The notes below the pieces were generated by a model. That model did not search any database. It had not been told where the DNA came from and worked only from the letters and a program-made list of their open reading frames with translations. From assembly GCA_022822185.1 (NCBI GenBank), contig JAJECE010000061.1, positions 1-64,000 on the forward strand: 64,000 nt of DNA, written 5' to 3'. The position numbers and the translations under genes are program-made. Positions within the stretch are counted from its first letter, which is position 1; the number at the start of each line of letters is the position of its first letter. This stretch comes from Rhodothermales bacterium. Lineage in GTDB: Bacteria; Bacteroidota; Rhodothermia; Rhodothermales; Bin80. Of this stretch, positions 46,263 to 55,552 are shown one piece after another.

Positions 46263-47551
46263 TTCGGGGTGGAAAATTCGTCGTACTGCTCCCGCCGGAT
46301 ATCAATCCCGCACCGGCTGAACTTGGATTCCAGTTTCTCGTATCCCCGGTCTAAATGATAGATCCGGCCGACATGCGTGGTTCCGCCGGCCACCAATCCT
46401 GCAAGAACCAGCGATACGCTCGCACGTAAATCCGTACTCATCACGCGTGCACCGGTCAGCCGGGCACCTCCGTTGACGGTGACCTGATTCCCGTTTACGG
46501 AAGCTTGCAGCCCCATGCGGGCCAGTTCAGGAATGTGATTGAACCGATCTCCGTACACCTGATCGGTTACGGTGGCTTTGCCGTGTGCACAGGCCAGAAG
46601 CACCGTCCACTGTGCCTGCAGATCGGTCGGGAATCCAGGATAGATTGCGGTGGTAATGGAGACAGGGTTTACGGCTTCCGGCGGCGTTACGATCACTGAA
46701 CCATTTTCAATGACATATTCCGCGCCGGTCTTTTGGAATGCCTCCAGAAAATCATCTCCTAGATGGTCCGGCCGGGTGCGAGTCAGATGTACGGGCTCGC
46801 CGGGTGTACCGGCGATTGCGGCAGCAATCATAAAGGTCCCCAGTTCAATGCGATCCGGGCAGTTACTGTAGTCAACGGCCTGCAATTCGCGGACCCCCTC
46901 CACCTCAATTGTCCGTGTTCCGATGCCGCTTAGTTTTGCTCCCATAGCCTGGAGCATTTCACAAAAGACGATCACATCCGGCTCAATGGCAGCATTCTCA
47001 ATGCGACTGCCGCCGCTGCCCACGCTGGCCGCCAGAAGCAGGTTGATGGTTGCACCGACGCTGGAGGGCTCAAACCGATAGGACCCGCCCGGCAGTCCCC
47101 CGTGCGGGAGTCTGGCGACCACATACCCTTCATCCAGATCAATGGTGGCCCCCAGCGCCTTCAATCCTTCCAGATGCAGATTCACCGGGCGGGGCCCCCA
47201 GGCACATCCCCCCGGCAGGGAGACGCGTGCCTGGCCGCAGCGACCAAGGAGCGCCCCCAGCATATAGAACGATGCCCGCATTTTCTTGACCAGTTCATAC
47301 GGTGCCTCGGGGAAGCCGATCCGGCTTGCGTCAATCTGGAGACCGCGGCCTTTACGTTCCACCGAAGCACCCGTAATTCGGAGCACATGAGAAAAGGTGG
47401 TAATGTCACGCAGATGCGGGATATGATCCAGATGTGTGACTCCGCGGGGCAGGATTGCAGCAGCCATGAGCGGCAAGGCAGCATTCTTGGACGCGCTGAC
47501 AGGGAGCGTACCGCAAAGCGGCGGTCCTCCGTGAATGACAAGTTTTTCCAT
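46253..47551 (-). CDS. murA: UDP-N-acetylglucosamine 1-carboxyvinyltransferase
   Basis: Adds enolpyruvate from PEP to UDP-GlcNAc, the first committed step of peptidoglycan synthesis; cytosolic. The EPSP-synthase fold is recognised from LVIHGGPPLCGTLPVSASKN at the N-terminus and the active-site loop LPGGCAWGPRPVNLHL with the catalytic Cys116, the residue attacked by fosfomycin. FEPSSVGATINLLLAAS, YPGFPTDLQAQW and MSTDLRASVSLVLAGLV are also typical. The length of 432 residues is slightly above the usual 418-420. It converges on the cytochrome gene with a 10-bp overlap, so no terminator fits between them. Confidence 0.96.
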   Translation of the reverse strand: MEKLVIHGGPPLCGTLPVSASKNAALPLMAAAILPRGVTHLDHIPHLRDITTFSHVLRITGASVERKGRGLQIDASRIGFPEAPYELVKKMRASFYMLGALLGRCGQARVSLPGGCAWGPRPVNLHLEGLKALGATIDLDEGYVVARLPHGGLPGGSYRFEPSSVGATINLLLAASVGSGGSRIENAAIEPDVIVFCEMLQAMGAKLSGIGTRTIEVEGVRELQAVDYSNCPDRIELGTFMIAAAIAGTPGEPVHLTRTRPDHLGDDFLEAFQKTGAEYVIENGSVIVTPPEAVNPVSITTAIYPGFPTDLQAQWTVLLACAHGKATVTDQVYGDRFNHIPELARMGLQASVNGNQVTVNGGARLTGARVMSTDLRASVSLVLAGLVAGGTTHVGRIYHLDRGYEKLESKFSRCGIDIRREQYDEFSTPNQG

Positions 47552-48009
47552 AATCAGTCAGAATTTTTCGTGCGGCAACATCCTAGGTGGAGGTACGCCG
47601 CCTTGCGTCAAATTGTACGCTCAGAATGTCCGGTGAAATGACCGTCTCAGCAGGATTCGCAGCATCTTCACGGGATATTTCCGCGTGCACATCCGTTACA
47701 GTCCATATCGGGGAATTGGTTCCGATTCGGTATTCATTCCAAATTCTCCCGTTCAACGCTGCATAAAGCAATTGAGTGCACATTCGGGGCGCATTTTATT
47801 GAAGTCGGATACGATGGCATTTGAATCGAATTCTCGGTTCGTCGTAAAATGGAGAATGGCCATCCGGCCGAATAGAAGACATTCGCCGGATGAACCTGAC
47901 TTTCAGTCAATCGGTGCGAACCGTGCAGACATTTCCCGGGTGGACCAAATATGTTGAGATACGATGGGTGCACATTTTGTAATGGGCTCATTGAGCAACT
48001 GATCCAACA
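47552..48009. other. 458-bp divergent intergenic region, possible small ORF and strong hairpin
   Basis: This gap separates minus-strand murA from the plus-strand cysteine desulfurase gene. A minus-strand 66-codon ORF (47583-47783, ATG start, no recognised domain) ends 31 bp before murA and may be a leader or small gene. A strong stem is formed by CATCCGGCCGAAT (47861-47873) and ATTCGCCGGATG (47881-47892) with one bulged C and a 7-nt loop. Apart from these nothing is recognised. Confidence 0.4.
47583..47783 (-). CDS. hypothetical small protein upstream of murA
   Basis: A 66-codon frame with an ATG start, preceded five codons upstream by an in-frame stop. The sequence is hydrophilic and protein-like in part (WTVTDVHAEISREDAANPAE), but shows no domain, signal or membrane helix. 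It would be the first gene of a two-gene unit with murA (31-bp gap). Support is weak and it may be a chance ORF. Confidence 0.25.
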   Translation of the reverse strand: MCTQLLYAALNGRIWNEYRIGTNSPIWTVTDVHAEISREDAANPAETVISPDILSVQFDARRRTST

Positions 48010-49191
48010 ATGAAGCGAAGTGATCCCCAACCTCCGCCCGTCTATATGGACTATGCGGCGACGACCCCTCTGGATCCCGCGGTCATGGCCGCGATGCAAC
48101 CGTATTATACGCACAATTTTGGCAATGCATCTTCGGTACATTCTCTCGGCAGATCTGTGCGAGGTGCCATTGAGGAGAGTCGTGAGAGGATTGCCGCATA
48201 TCTCCATGCAAAACCGGAAGAAATTATCTTCACCAGCGGGGCCACCGAAGCGAATAACCTCGCATGCAATCTCTTAGGGACCCAAGAACATCTGATCACA
48301 TCCAGTATTGAACATAAAGCGGTCCTGGAACCCGTGAAAGTACTGGAGGCCTGTGGAGTTCAGGTAACTCGTCTTGTGCCTGATCCAGAAACAGGATCCC
48401 TGACGCGGTGCCAGATTGCTGATGCCGTCTGCCCGGATACGCGCATGATCTCGGTCATGTATGTGAATAACGAAACCGGTGCGGTGACACCGCTGGAAGA
48501 GATCTCCACGCTCCGTGATGAGCATGACCTCCTTCTGCATACCGATGCAGCACAGGCGGCAGCATGGCTGCCGCTCAATGTGGATCAACTCGGAGTGGAC
48601 CTGATGTCCCTTTCGGCCCACAAGATGTATGGCCCCAAAGGGGCGGGGCTCCTTTATGTCCGGGACCGTGTACAACTCATCCCGCAGATTCTTGGCGGCT
48701 CCCAGGAGCGGGGGCGCAGAGGGGGGACTGAAAATGTTGCCGCCGTCATTGGAATGGCAGCGGCCATGGGCCTGATTGAAAAAAACAGGGATACACATGC
48801 AGCTCGCATCCGGCAATTCCGGCAGGATCTGCAGGCGCAGCTGCTTGCTGCGATTGGAGATCAACTGGTCATCAGCACACCGGCCAATGCCGCGCCTCAC
48901 ATCCTCAGTGTTGCATTCAAGCCGGCAAATGGACATCCAATGGATGGGGAGATGCTGCTTCTGAATATGGATTTAGAAGGTGTTTATGCCTCTGCCGGTT
49001 CTGCCTGCACCAGCGGGGCAATTACCCCAAGCCATGTCCTGCTTGAACTGGGCATCCCTGAAGTTACTGCCCGCGCATCATTACGGCTTTCACTTGGCCG
49101 TCCAACCGGTGCAGAGGATATCCGCAGGACCGTGGAGTGTATTGATAAGGTGGTAAAACACATGCAGGCACGGAGACAGCATGAAGGGTGA
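48010..49191 (+). CDS. cysteine desulfurase (NifS/IscS family)
   Basis: PLP enzyme that takes sulfur from cysteine as an enzyme-bound persulfide for Fe-S clusters, tRNA thiolation or other sulfur transfer. It begins VYMDYAATTPLDPAVMAAM, has SGATEANNLAC, the PLP lysine K205 in SLSAHKMYGPKGAG, RRGGTENVAAVIG, and the persulfide cysteine C333 in YASAGSACTSG. It ends with SLGRPTGAEDIRRTVE. At 393 residues it fits the class I group. The next gene overlaps its 3' end by 11 bp. Without a neighbouring iscU it cannot be assigned to IscS, NifS or MnmA-partner function specifically. Confidence 0.93.
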   Translation: MKRSDPQPPPVYMDYAATTPLDPAVMAAMQPYYTHNFGNASSVHSLGRSVRGAIEESRERIAAYLHAKPEEIIFTSGATEANNLACNLLGTQEHLITSSIEHKAVLEPVKVLEACGVQVTRLVPDPETGSLTRCQIADAVCPDTRMISVMYVNNETGAVTPLEEISTLRDEHDLLLHTDAAQAAAWLPLNVDQLGVDLMSLSAHKMYGPKGAGLLYVRDRVQLIPQILGGSQERGRRGGTENVAAVIGMAAAMGLIEKNRDTHAARIRQFRQDLQAQLLAAIGDQLVISTPANAAPHILSVAFKPANGHPMDGEMLLLNMDLEGVYASAGSACTSGAITPSHVLLELGIPEVTARASLRLSLGRPTGAEDIRRTVECIDKVVKHMQARRQHEG

Positions 49192-49834
49192 GGCGCTGAT
49201 TGTCTTTGCCCGGTCTCCCCGTTCCGGTCCGGTAAAATCCAGGCTGACCAGACTGATCTCAGGGGAAGAGGCAGCCGAACTCTATCAGATGTTTCTGATG
49301 GACAGTCTGGAGCAGTATGCATCTCTGAATGTAGCGGTGCGCCTCTATATGTCAGACGGCATCCCTCCCGATGTGCCTGTTTATGAGGCAACGATCCATC
49401 AACAGCGCGGAGACAGACTCGGGCCGCGTATGCAGCATGCTTTCCAGGAGACCGCCGAAGCGGGATACCGGCAAATGATCATTATCGGAACGGATCATCC
49501 GACCCTGCCGGATGCATTTCTTTGTGATGCGTTTCAGGCGTTATCCAGTCCGCCGGCGGTGTGCATTGGTCCTGCAGAGGACGGGGGGTATTATCTTTTA
49601 GGGATGAATCCACTGATTAACGGCTTATTTGACGGGATGACCTACAGCCGGCCGGATGTTTTTGAGCAGACCTTGATGCGGATGTATCAATCCGGGGCGA
49701 ACGTCGTTCAATTGCCGAGGTGGTACGATGTGGATACACCGGATGACCTGCGCCGGCTGGCTTCAGACGAAAAAATCGTGCCGGTGAATACGCTGAATAT
49801 TCTAAAGCAGTTGAAAGCAAAATACGACATCTAA
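49181..49834 (+). CDS. TIGR04282 family (DUF2064) glycosyltransferase
   Basis: A 217-residue GT-A fold protein of the family named for an arsenosugar biosynthesis glycosyltransferase, although most members have unknown substrates. The N-terminus shows LIVFARSPRSGPVKSRLTRLI, where the nucleotide is bound, then IIIGTDHPTLPDAFLCDAF with the metal-binding DxD-like TD, and IGPAEDGGYYLLGM. The C-terminal WYDVDTPDDLRRL is also typical. It overlaps the cysteine desulfurase by 11 bp, so it is probably translated from the same mRNA. Confidence 0.87.
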   Translation: MKGEALIVFARSPRSGPVKSRLTRLISGEEAAELYQMFLMDSLEQYASLNVAVRLYMSDGIPPDVPVYEATIHQQRGDRLGPRMQHAFQETAEAGYRQMIIIGTDHPTLPDAFLCDAFQALSSPPAVCIGPAEDGGYYLLGMNPLINGLFDGMTYSRPDVFEQTLMRMYQSGANVVQLPRWYDVDTPDDLRRLASDEKIVPVNTLNILKQLKAKYDI

Positions 49835-49893
49835 GTGCTTGACGGCTTAAATGCAGATGCAGCAATCTAAACATAAACGATCCGCTCTGATCC

Positions 49894-50823
49894 GTGAATC
49901 ATTCGCATAATCATACGGTCAGCGTTTTTGGATCCGCCTCATTATCTAATCTGGGGCCGGGATTTGACACGCTGGGACTATGCATCAAGGGGATCGGAGA
50001 TATCATTGATGCACGGTTTTCCGCGGAGCCGGGAATCACGATCACCTCCGATGCCCCCATTCCTCTGGAAGCCAAAAACAATACGGCAGGCCGTGCGGCG
50101 CATCTGGTGATGACCAAAGCTGCGGATAAGCGGGGACTGCATCTGCATATCAAAAAAGGAATCCCGATTGGATCGGGCATCGGGGGATCGGCGGCCAGTG
50201 CTTCCGCAGGCGCATGGGCGGCAAACCTTCTTTTAGGCAGGCCATTCACCAAAAATGAACTGGCGTATGAGGTGCTGGAAGCGGAGCGCCTCGCCAGCGG
50301 TGGAACGCTTCATGGAGATAACGCCCTGCCGTCCCTGCTGGGAGGGCTCATCCTTACGTCTCCCGTCAAACCGCTGGACTACCGGCGTATCTTATTAACA
50401 AGTCCTATGCATCTGGTGGTTGTCCTGCCCAAAAGAACGATTCTCACAGCAGATGCGCGAACGATCCTGCCTCGGGTTGTGCCAAGGCTGGAAGCCGTGC
50501 ATAATGCAAGTGATCTGGCATTTATGCTGCATTCGTTCATGACGGGAGACTGGGATACACTTGCCCCCTATATGATGCGGGACCGTATTGTGGAGCCGGC
50601 GCGAGCAAGTCTGGTTCCCTGCTATACGAAGGTGCGTAAAGCCGCACTAGATGCCGGCGCATGCGCGGTGGCATTAACCGGATCCGGACCTGCGATGTTT
50701 GCGATTATGAAAGATGCCGAGTCGGGATCCGCAATTTGCAGTGCAATGGTGGAAGCAGCGGGAGAGGGCGCAAAAGGGATCGTTACACAGGCAGATATGC
50801 ATGGTGTCCGACCGTGCAGCTGA
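49894..50823 (+). CDS. thrB: homoserine kinase
   Basis: GHMP-family kinase that phosphorylates homoserine in threonine synthesis. The opening VSVFGSASLSNLGPGFDTLG is the substrate-binding start of the family, and the phosphate loop reads GIPIGSGIGGSAASASAGA. The C-terminal AVALTGSGPAMFAIM completes the site. Start codon is GTG at 49894; the length of 309 residues is normal. It is followed 4 bp later by thrC. No thrA or asd gene is present in the window. Confidence 0.95.
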   Translation: MNHSHNHTVSVFGSASLSNLGPGFDTLGLCIKGIGDIIDARFSAEPGITITSDAPIPLEAKNNTAGRAAHLVMTKAADKRGLHLHIKKGIPIGSGIGGSAASASAGAWAANLLLGRPFTKNELAYEVLEAERLASGGTLHGDNALPSLLGGLILTSPVKPLDYRRILLTSPMHLVVVLPKRTILTADARTILPRVVPRLEAVHNASDLAFMLHSFMTGDWDTLAPYMMRDRIVEPARASLVPCYTKVRKAALDAGACAVALTGSGPAMFAIMKDAESGSAICSAMVEAAGEGAKGIVTQADMHGVRPCS

Positions 50824-50827
50824 ACAC

Positions 50828-52078
50828 ATGAGATACCTAAGTACGCGGGGGAACGTACCGGCCGTTGACTTTTCGACAGCCTTATTAAAGGGACTGGCCC
50901 CTGATGGTGGACTCTATGTTCCGGAAAAACTCCCGGCAATTGAGCCGCAGGCATGGAAATCCGCAACAGATTTTCCGGCGATGGCAGCCCGGATATTCAC
51001 GCCATGGCTGGCCGATGAAATTCCTGGGAGAACGCTGGCATCGGTACTCAGTCAGGCACTTAGTTTTCCGGTCCCCCTAGTCAAGGTAGGCAATGCATGG
51101 GTTCTGGAACTCTTTCACGGCCCGACCCTTTCGTTCAAGGATTTTGGTGCACGTACGATGTCACGTCTCATGAATCACTTCGTTAAGGAGGATCCGCTTA
51201 CGATACTGGTCGCCACTTCCGGGGATACCGGAAGTGCAGTGGCAGACGGCTTTGGGAATCTTCCGAATCTGCGGGTCGCGGTGCTGTACCCGAAAGGCCA
51301 GGTCAGTGCAACCCAGGAGAAACAACTCATTGTACGACGCAAAGGAGTACGCGCCTTTGCGGTCCGTGGCACCTTTGACGACTGTCAGGCAATGGTCAAG
51401 GGACTTCTTGTTTCCCCCGGCAGTCTGCGCCTGTCTGCCGCAAACTCCATCAATGTAGGGCGCCTTTTGCCGCAAATGCTCTACTATTACTGGGCGTTTG
51501 CCCAAGGGCAGTGGGACGCGGCAGATGTATGTGTTCCCTGTGGCAACCTTGGAAATCTGACGGCAGGGGTGCTTGCTTCGCTTTGCGGGCTTCCCGTACG
51601 TAAATTCATGGCTGCCCATAATGCAAATGATGGATATCCAAAATTCCTGGCCGGGCACAGGGATGCGTTTGGGGAATCTGTCCGGACCTTGTCGAATGCG
51701 ATGGATGTAGGCCGGCCGAGTAATTTTGAGCGCCTCAAATTTTTGCTGCCCGAAGATGAGATGCGCTGCAGAATTCAAGGCAGTTCATGTTCGGATGAGA
51801 ATACGCTGACCTCCATCCGGCGCGTCTACGAGGAAACCGGCTATATGGCGGACCCGCATACCGCGGTGGCACTTGCTGCTGCAGGGGATCAGACGGATCC
51901 GGTGGTCGTACTGTCAACGGCGCATCCTGCTAAATTTCCAGATACCGTAAAGCGTGCGTTAGGGCATGCTCCCCGTTCCGTCCCTGCATTGACGGGGCTG
52001 GAGTCCCTGCCGATTCGGGTTCAATCCCTTGAACCAACATCGGATGCACTCCGTTTGAGTCTGGAATCCTGGAATTAA
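50828..52078 (+). CDS. thrC: threonine synthase
   Basis: PLP enzyme that converts O-phosphohomoserine to threonine and phosphate. The ATG at 50828 gives 416 residues; an upstream in-frame start at 50714 lies within thrB. It begins MRYLSTRGNVPAVDFSTALL, the usual threonine synthase N-terminus, with the PLP lysine K104 in GPTLSFKDFGARTM, the substrate loop ATSGDTGSAVADGF, and CGNLGNLTAGVLA. It is the third step of the thrBC pair and is followed closely by an unusual squalene-synthase-like gene. Confidence 0.96.
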   Translation: MRYLSTRGNVPAVDFSTALLKGLAPDGGLYVPEKLPAIEPQAWKSATDFPAMAARIFTPWLADEIPGRTLASVLSQALSFPVPLVKVGNAWVLELFHGPTLSFKDFGARTMSRLMNHFVKEDPLTILVATSGDTGSAVADGFGNLPNLRVAVLYPKGQVSATQEKQLIVRRKGVRAFAVRGTFDDCQAMVKGLLVSPGSLRLSAANSINVGRLLPQMLYYYWAFAQGQWDAADVCVPCGNLGNLTAGVLASLCGLPVRKFMAAHNANDGYPKFLAGHRDAFGESVRTLSNAMDVGRPSNFERLKFLLPEDEMRCRIQGSSCSDENTLTSIRRVYEETGYMADPHTAVALAAAGDQTDPVVVLSTAHPAKFPDTVKRALGHAPRSVPALTGLESLPIRVQSLEPTSDALRLSLESWN

Positions 52079-52082
52079 CGGA

Positions 52083-52784
52083 ATGCCCCCTTTTGCTCCA
52101 TCGGACTGGCCGCGGAATGAATTGCGAGAGGCAGCAGAAGTGCTTTGGCACTGGCATTATGCCGTGCAGGCCGGTGCACCGTCGCAGATCCATCGCAGTC
52201 GTGCCCACCGTGTGTGCGAGAAGTTCAAGTTGCCGGTTCATCTGGTGGATGCGCAGTTTCGTGAGGACGGATTTCCTGTGATCCGGGCCATGACCGATCT
52301 TTTTGACTATGGGGACCGCCTGGCAGGCAGTCATGCACTGCTTTTGGCCAAGTTGGCGGGATATACTGCAAACTGGATTGAGGATCCAGTCCGGCAGTTT
52401 GGGCGGGCCGTCTTTCTGACACGCTCCCTTTGCCTGCTCAAAGAGGATCTTCAGTCAGGACGACATTTTATCCCGCTGGATGGATTACACCGTAAGAATG
52501 TAACTCATGCAGATCTGATGCACGGGCGGCTTTCGGATGGACTCCGATCCGTATTATGGAAGCAGGTCGTTTATGCAAGAGATGCCTATGCTTCATGCAG
52601 AGCACTAAATCATGACCTCAGTGGATGGTGCAGACGGCGGTTCCGGATTTACTGGGCAGGCGGACTCCATCTTCTGACACGTATTGAATCACGAAAGTTT
52701 GATGTCTGGTCAAAGCCGGTCAAACTTACCTTGCTACACAAAACACGCATATATTTAAGGGTCTATACAGGGAAACCAATTTGA
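52083..52784 (+). CDS. degenerate squalene/phytoene synthase-like protein
   Basis: A 233-residue protein that follows the C-terminal two thirds of squalene/phytoene synthases. The alignment by eye is FDYGDRLAGSHALLLAKLAG (the YCxxVAG region), QFGRAVFLTRSLCLLKEDLQ (where active enzymes have LGxAxQLTNILRDVxED), GRHFIPLD (GRxYLP), and a C-terminal LLTRIESRKFDVWSKPVKLT. The first aspartate-rich motif is absent because the N-terminus is short, and the second DxxxD reads LKEDLQ. It is probably not a synthase. NDUFAF6, a mitochondrial complex I assembly factor, is a precedent for inactive members. It lies 4 bp after thrC and overlaps purM. Confidence 0.6.
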   Translation: MPPFAPSDWPRNELREAAEVLWHWHYAVQAGAPSQIHRSRAHRVCEKFKLPVHLVDAQFREDGFPVIRAMTDLFDYGDRLAGSHALLLAKLAGYTANWIEDPVRQFGRAVFLTRSLCLLKEDLQSGRHFIPLDGLHRKNVTHADLMHGRLSDGLRSVLWKQVVYARDAYASCRALNHDLSGWCRRRFRIYWAGGLHLLTRIESRKFDVWSKPVKLTLLHKTRIYLRVYTGKPI

Positions 52785-53782
52785 TGACAGTCTATAAGGA
52801 TGCAGGTGTGGATATTCAGGCGGCGGATGAGGCGCTAAAGCGCTTGAAGCCACTCATCCGCTCAACGCACACTCCCGGAGTAATCCGGGATGTCGGGGCG
52901 TTTGGCGGATTCTTTCAACTCGACATTTCCGCGTACCAGCAGCCCATACTGGTTTCCTCTATTGACGGGGTGGGGACAAAGGTGAAGGTGGCGGTCAAGG
53001 CAGGCGTGCATGATACGGTGGGGGAGGATTTGGTGAACCACTGCATCAACGATATCGCGGTGTGCGGGGCAGAGCCGATGTATTTTCTTGATTATTTTGC
53101 GGCGGGGGAATTATCTGCTGAAATTTTGGAGGCTGTGGTTCAGGGGATGGTCAGGGGATGCAAACATGCCGGTATCGCCTTGATTGGAGGCGAAACAGCG
53201 GAGATGCCCGACTTGTACTCGCTCACCGACTACGATCTGGCGGGGGTCATCGTAGGTCTGGTGGACAAGGAGGCAATCATCGACGGGAGCAGGATTCAGA
53301 AGGGGGACCTACTCTGGGGGATCCCCTCCTCAGGGCTTCATACCAACGGCTATTCCCTTGCACGCAAGGTGCTCCTGGGAACCCTGTCAGGATACCGGCT
53401 GGACGAGCGGCCCCAGGAACTGGACGGGAAAAGTGTTCAGGAGGAATTATTGAGCATCCACAGGTGTTATCTACATTTGATCCGTGATCTGAAAGAGGGG
53501 GCACATGCCTTTGTTCATGTGACCGGGGGCGGCATTGAGGGGAATACACATCGCCTGCTTCCCGATGGACTCCAGATTCGGGTGAATTATGAAAATTGGG
53601 AGCGTCCGGCTGTCTTCAGACTTATTCAGAAGCGTGGGGCAGTTCCCGAAGACGACATGCGGGAGACCTTTAACCTGGGAATTGGGTTGATTGTGATTGC
53701 ACCTCCATCGGCCGAAGAGGAGATCCGGCGGATTGCAGCGGTGCATCATGAGAGGATCATCGCAGTGGGAACCGTATATTAG
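52784..53782 (+). CDS. purM: phosphoribosylformylglycinamidine cyclo-ligase
   Basis: ATP-dependent AIR synthetase, fifth step of purine synthesis. The ATG at 52784 overlaps the TGA of the previous gene (TGATG), and the TTG at 52781 is less likely. It begins YKDAGVDIQAADEALKRL, followed by GGFFQLD, SSIDGVGTKVKVA, VNHCINDIAVCGAEPMYFLDY, GGETAEMPDLY and SGLHTNGYSLARK. The C-terminal HVTGGGIEGNTHRLLP and FNLGIGLIVI complete the pattern. At 332 residues its length is normal. The tight coupling to a squalene-synthase-like gene is unusual. Confidence 0.96.
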   Translation: MTVYKDAGVDIQAADEALKRLKPLIRSTHTPGVIRDVGAFGGFFQLDISAYQQPILVSSIDGVGTKVKVAVKAGVHDTVGEDLVNHCINDIAVCGAEPMYFLDYFAAGELSAEILEAVVQGMVRGCKHAGIALIGGETAEMPDLYSLTDYDLAGVIVGLVDKEAIIDGSRIQKGDLLWGIPSSGLHTNGYSLARKVLLGTLSGYRLDERPQELDGKSVQEELLSIHRCYLHLIRDLKEGAHAFVHVTGGGIEGNTHRLLPDGLQIRVNYENWERPAVFRLIQKRGAVPEDDMRETFNLGIGLIVIAPPSAEEEIRRIAAVHHERIIAVGTVY

Positions 53783-53834
53783 TTCATATCTTACGATTAC
53801 AGTGCTGTAACCGCCATAAAATATTTGATTTTTC

Positions 53835-54518
53835 ATGGGATCAATTACTCTGATCTTGCTACTGAGTTACTTTGCGGGATCCATTCCCGGCAGTGTATGG
53901 GTGGGACAATTGCTCTACGGGGTGGATGTGCGCAGGCATGGAAGCCTGAATGCAGGGGCAACGAATGTCTTCCGGGTACTGGGCTGGAAAGCAGGTATCC
54001 TGTCAACCGTCATTGATGTCGGGAAGGGATTGTTGGCCGCCGGTGTGATTGCGACCATCCGGATTGATGAACTTCCGTCAGGATTCGCATTCTGGCAGGT
54101 GGAATCGGTCATTCGCCTGTTGGCCGGAATCGCGGCGATCATTGGCCATATGCTTCCGGCCTGGGCCCGTTTTCAAGGCGGCAAAGGGGTCAACACCGCC
54201 GCGGGGGTTCTATTTGCAATTACCCCGAAAACGATGTGGATTGTGATCGGAATTTTCATGCTGGTGCTGTTCGGATCAAGGTATGTGTCTCTGGCAAGTA
54301 TGATTGCAGCATTGACGTTCCCGGCGACCGTGGCCATCCGAATGTTTGTTTTTGATATTGAGGCACTGGACCGGAGTCTGCTCCTGTTTGGCAGTATCTT
54401 CGCACTTGCCATTGTTTATGCGCACCGGAGCAATATCCAGCGACTTCTTGCCGGCACGGAGAATAAGGTGCAGAATTTCCGGCTGGCCCATGGTATGCGT
54501 GGGCGGGGTGAATTGTAG
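53835..54518 (+). CDS. plsY: acyl-phosphate glycerol-3-phosphate acyltransferase
   Basis: Inner-membrane enzyme that acylates glycerol 3-phosphate from acyl-phosphate, the first step of phospholipid synthesis. The 227-residue protein has about five transmembrane helices and the family motifs SYFAGSIPGSVWVGQLLYG, DVRRHGSLNAGATNVFRVLG, and HMLPAWARFQGGKGVNTAAG. It is followed 14 bp later by gpsA, which supplies its substrate glycerol 3-phosphate; this pairing is common. Confidence 0.94.
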   Translation: MGSITLILLLSYFAGSIPGSVWVGQLLYGVDVRRHGSLNAGATNVFRVLGWKAGILSTVIDVGKGLLAAGVIATIRIDELPSGFAFWQVESVIRLLAGIAAIIGHMLPAWARFQGGKGVNTAAGVLFAITPKTMWIVIGIFMLVLFGSRYVSLASMIAALTFPATVAIRMFVFDIEALDRSLLLFGSIFALAIVYAHRSNIQRLLAGTENKVQNFRLAHGMRGRGEL

Positions 54519-54532
54519 TCGCAACTAGTTGC

Positions 54533-55552
54533 ATGTCACGTGCAATCTCTGTTTTTGGTGCGGGCAGTTGGGGCACCGCACTGTCGGTGAGTCTATCTGG
54601 CGGGGGACACGCAGTCACACTCTGGGCACGGAGACAGGAGCTGGCGAGTTCGATTCAGCGTGAGGGGTGCAACCCCGAATATCTGCCGGAGATCTCTGTT
54701 CCGGCATCGGTAACCGCAACATCGGATCTTGCATTCGCGGCGCAGCGGGCAGACTGCTGGGTAATTGCAACGCCGTCCCATGTCGTGCGCGGGATTGCGA
54801 CCGATCTGCGTCCCTACTGTAATCCGGAGACTTTGCTGATTTCGGTTGCCAAGGGGATTGAGTCCAGAACTGGACAGACAACCACCGCGGTACTCTCCGA
54901 TGTCGTCAGCCCGCCTGTTCCCCAGGGGAACCTGGTGGTGCTGTACGGGCCGAGCCATGCCGAAGAAGTTGGCACCCGGAAACCAACCACACTGGTTGCT
55001 GCATCCACCGATATGCGGCAGGCCGAAGCAGTGCAGGAAATTTTTATGACGGACCGGCTCAGGATTTACGTGAACAGTGATGTGAAGGGAGTTGAGATTG
55101 GGGGAAGTGTGAAAAATATCATGGCGATTGCATCGGGAATCAGTGACGGGGTGGGCTATGGAGATAATGCCAGAGCGGCGCTCATCACCCGGGGAATTGC
55201 GGAGATCCAGCGTCTGGGAAACGCACTAGGGGCCAACCCCCAGACCTTTACCGGTTTGACCGGTCTGGGCGATCTGGTCGTTACGTGTACTAGTCGACAC
55301 AGTCGGAATCGTGATCTTGGAGAAAAAATCGGGCGTGGAGCAAATCTCGCTGAGGTGACAAACTCCATGAGCATGGTTGCAGAGGGGGTCAAGACCACCA
55401 AAGCGGTACACCGGATGGCACGGCACCTTGGCATTGAGATGCCGATCACAGCGGCGGTATACGGGATTCTTTTTGAGGGAAAGCAGCCCCGTGATATGGT
55501 TCAGCGGTTAATGACACGATCCGCAAAACAAGAAGAGTGGCTGCAGGTTTAG
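54533..55552 (+). CDS. gpsA: glycerol-3-phosphate dehydrogenase [NAD(P)+]
   Basis: Reduces dihydroxyacetone phosphate to glycerol 3-phosphate for membrane lipids. The nucleotide-binding loop is FGAGSWGTALSVSL, with LISVAKGIES, YGPSHAEEV, KNIMAIASGISDGVGYGDNA (catalytic lysine in the KNxxA segment) and TGLGDLVVTCTS. It is 339 residues long, within the normal range. It is preceded by plsY, and a hairpin follows its stop codon. Confidence 0.96.
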   Translation: MSRAISVFGAGSWGTALSVSLSGGGHAVTLWARRQELASSIQREGCNPEYLPEISVPASVTATSDLAFAAQRADCWVIATPSHVVRGIATDLRPYCNPETLLISVAKGIESRTGQTTTAVLSDVVSPPVPQGNLVVLYGPSHAEEVGTRKPTTLVAASTDMRQAEAVQEIFMTDRLRIYVNSDVKGVEIGGSVKNIMAIASGISDGVGYGDNARAALITRGIAEIQRLGNALGANPQTFTGLTGLGDLVVTCTSRHSRNRDLGEKIGRGANLAEVTNSMSMVAEGVKTTKAVHRMARHLGIEMPITAAVYGILFEGKQPRDMVQRLMTRSAKQEEWLQV

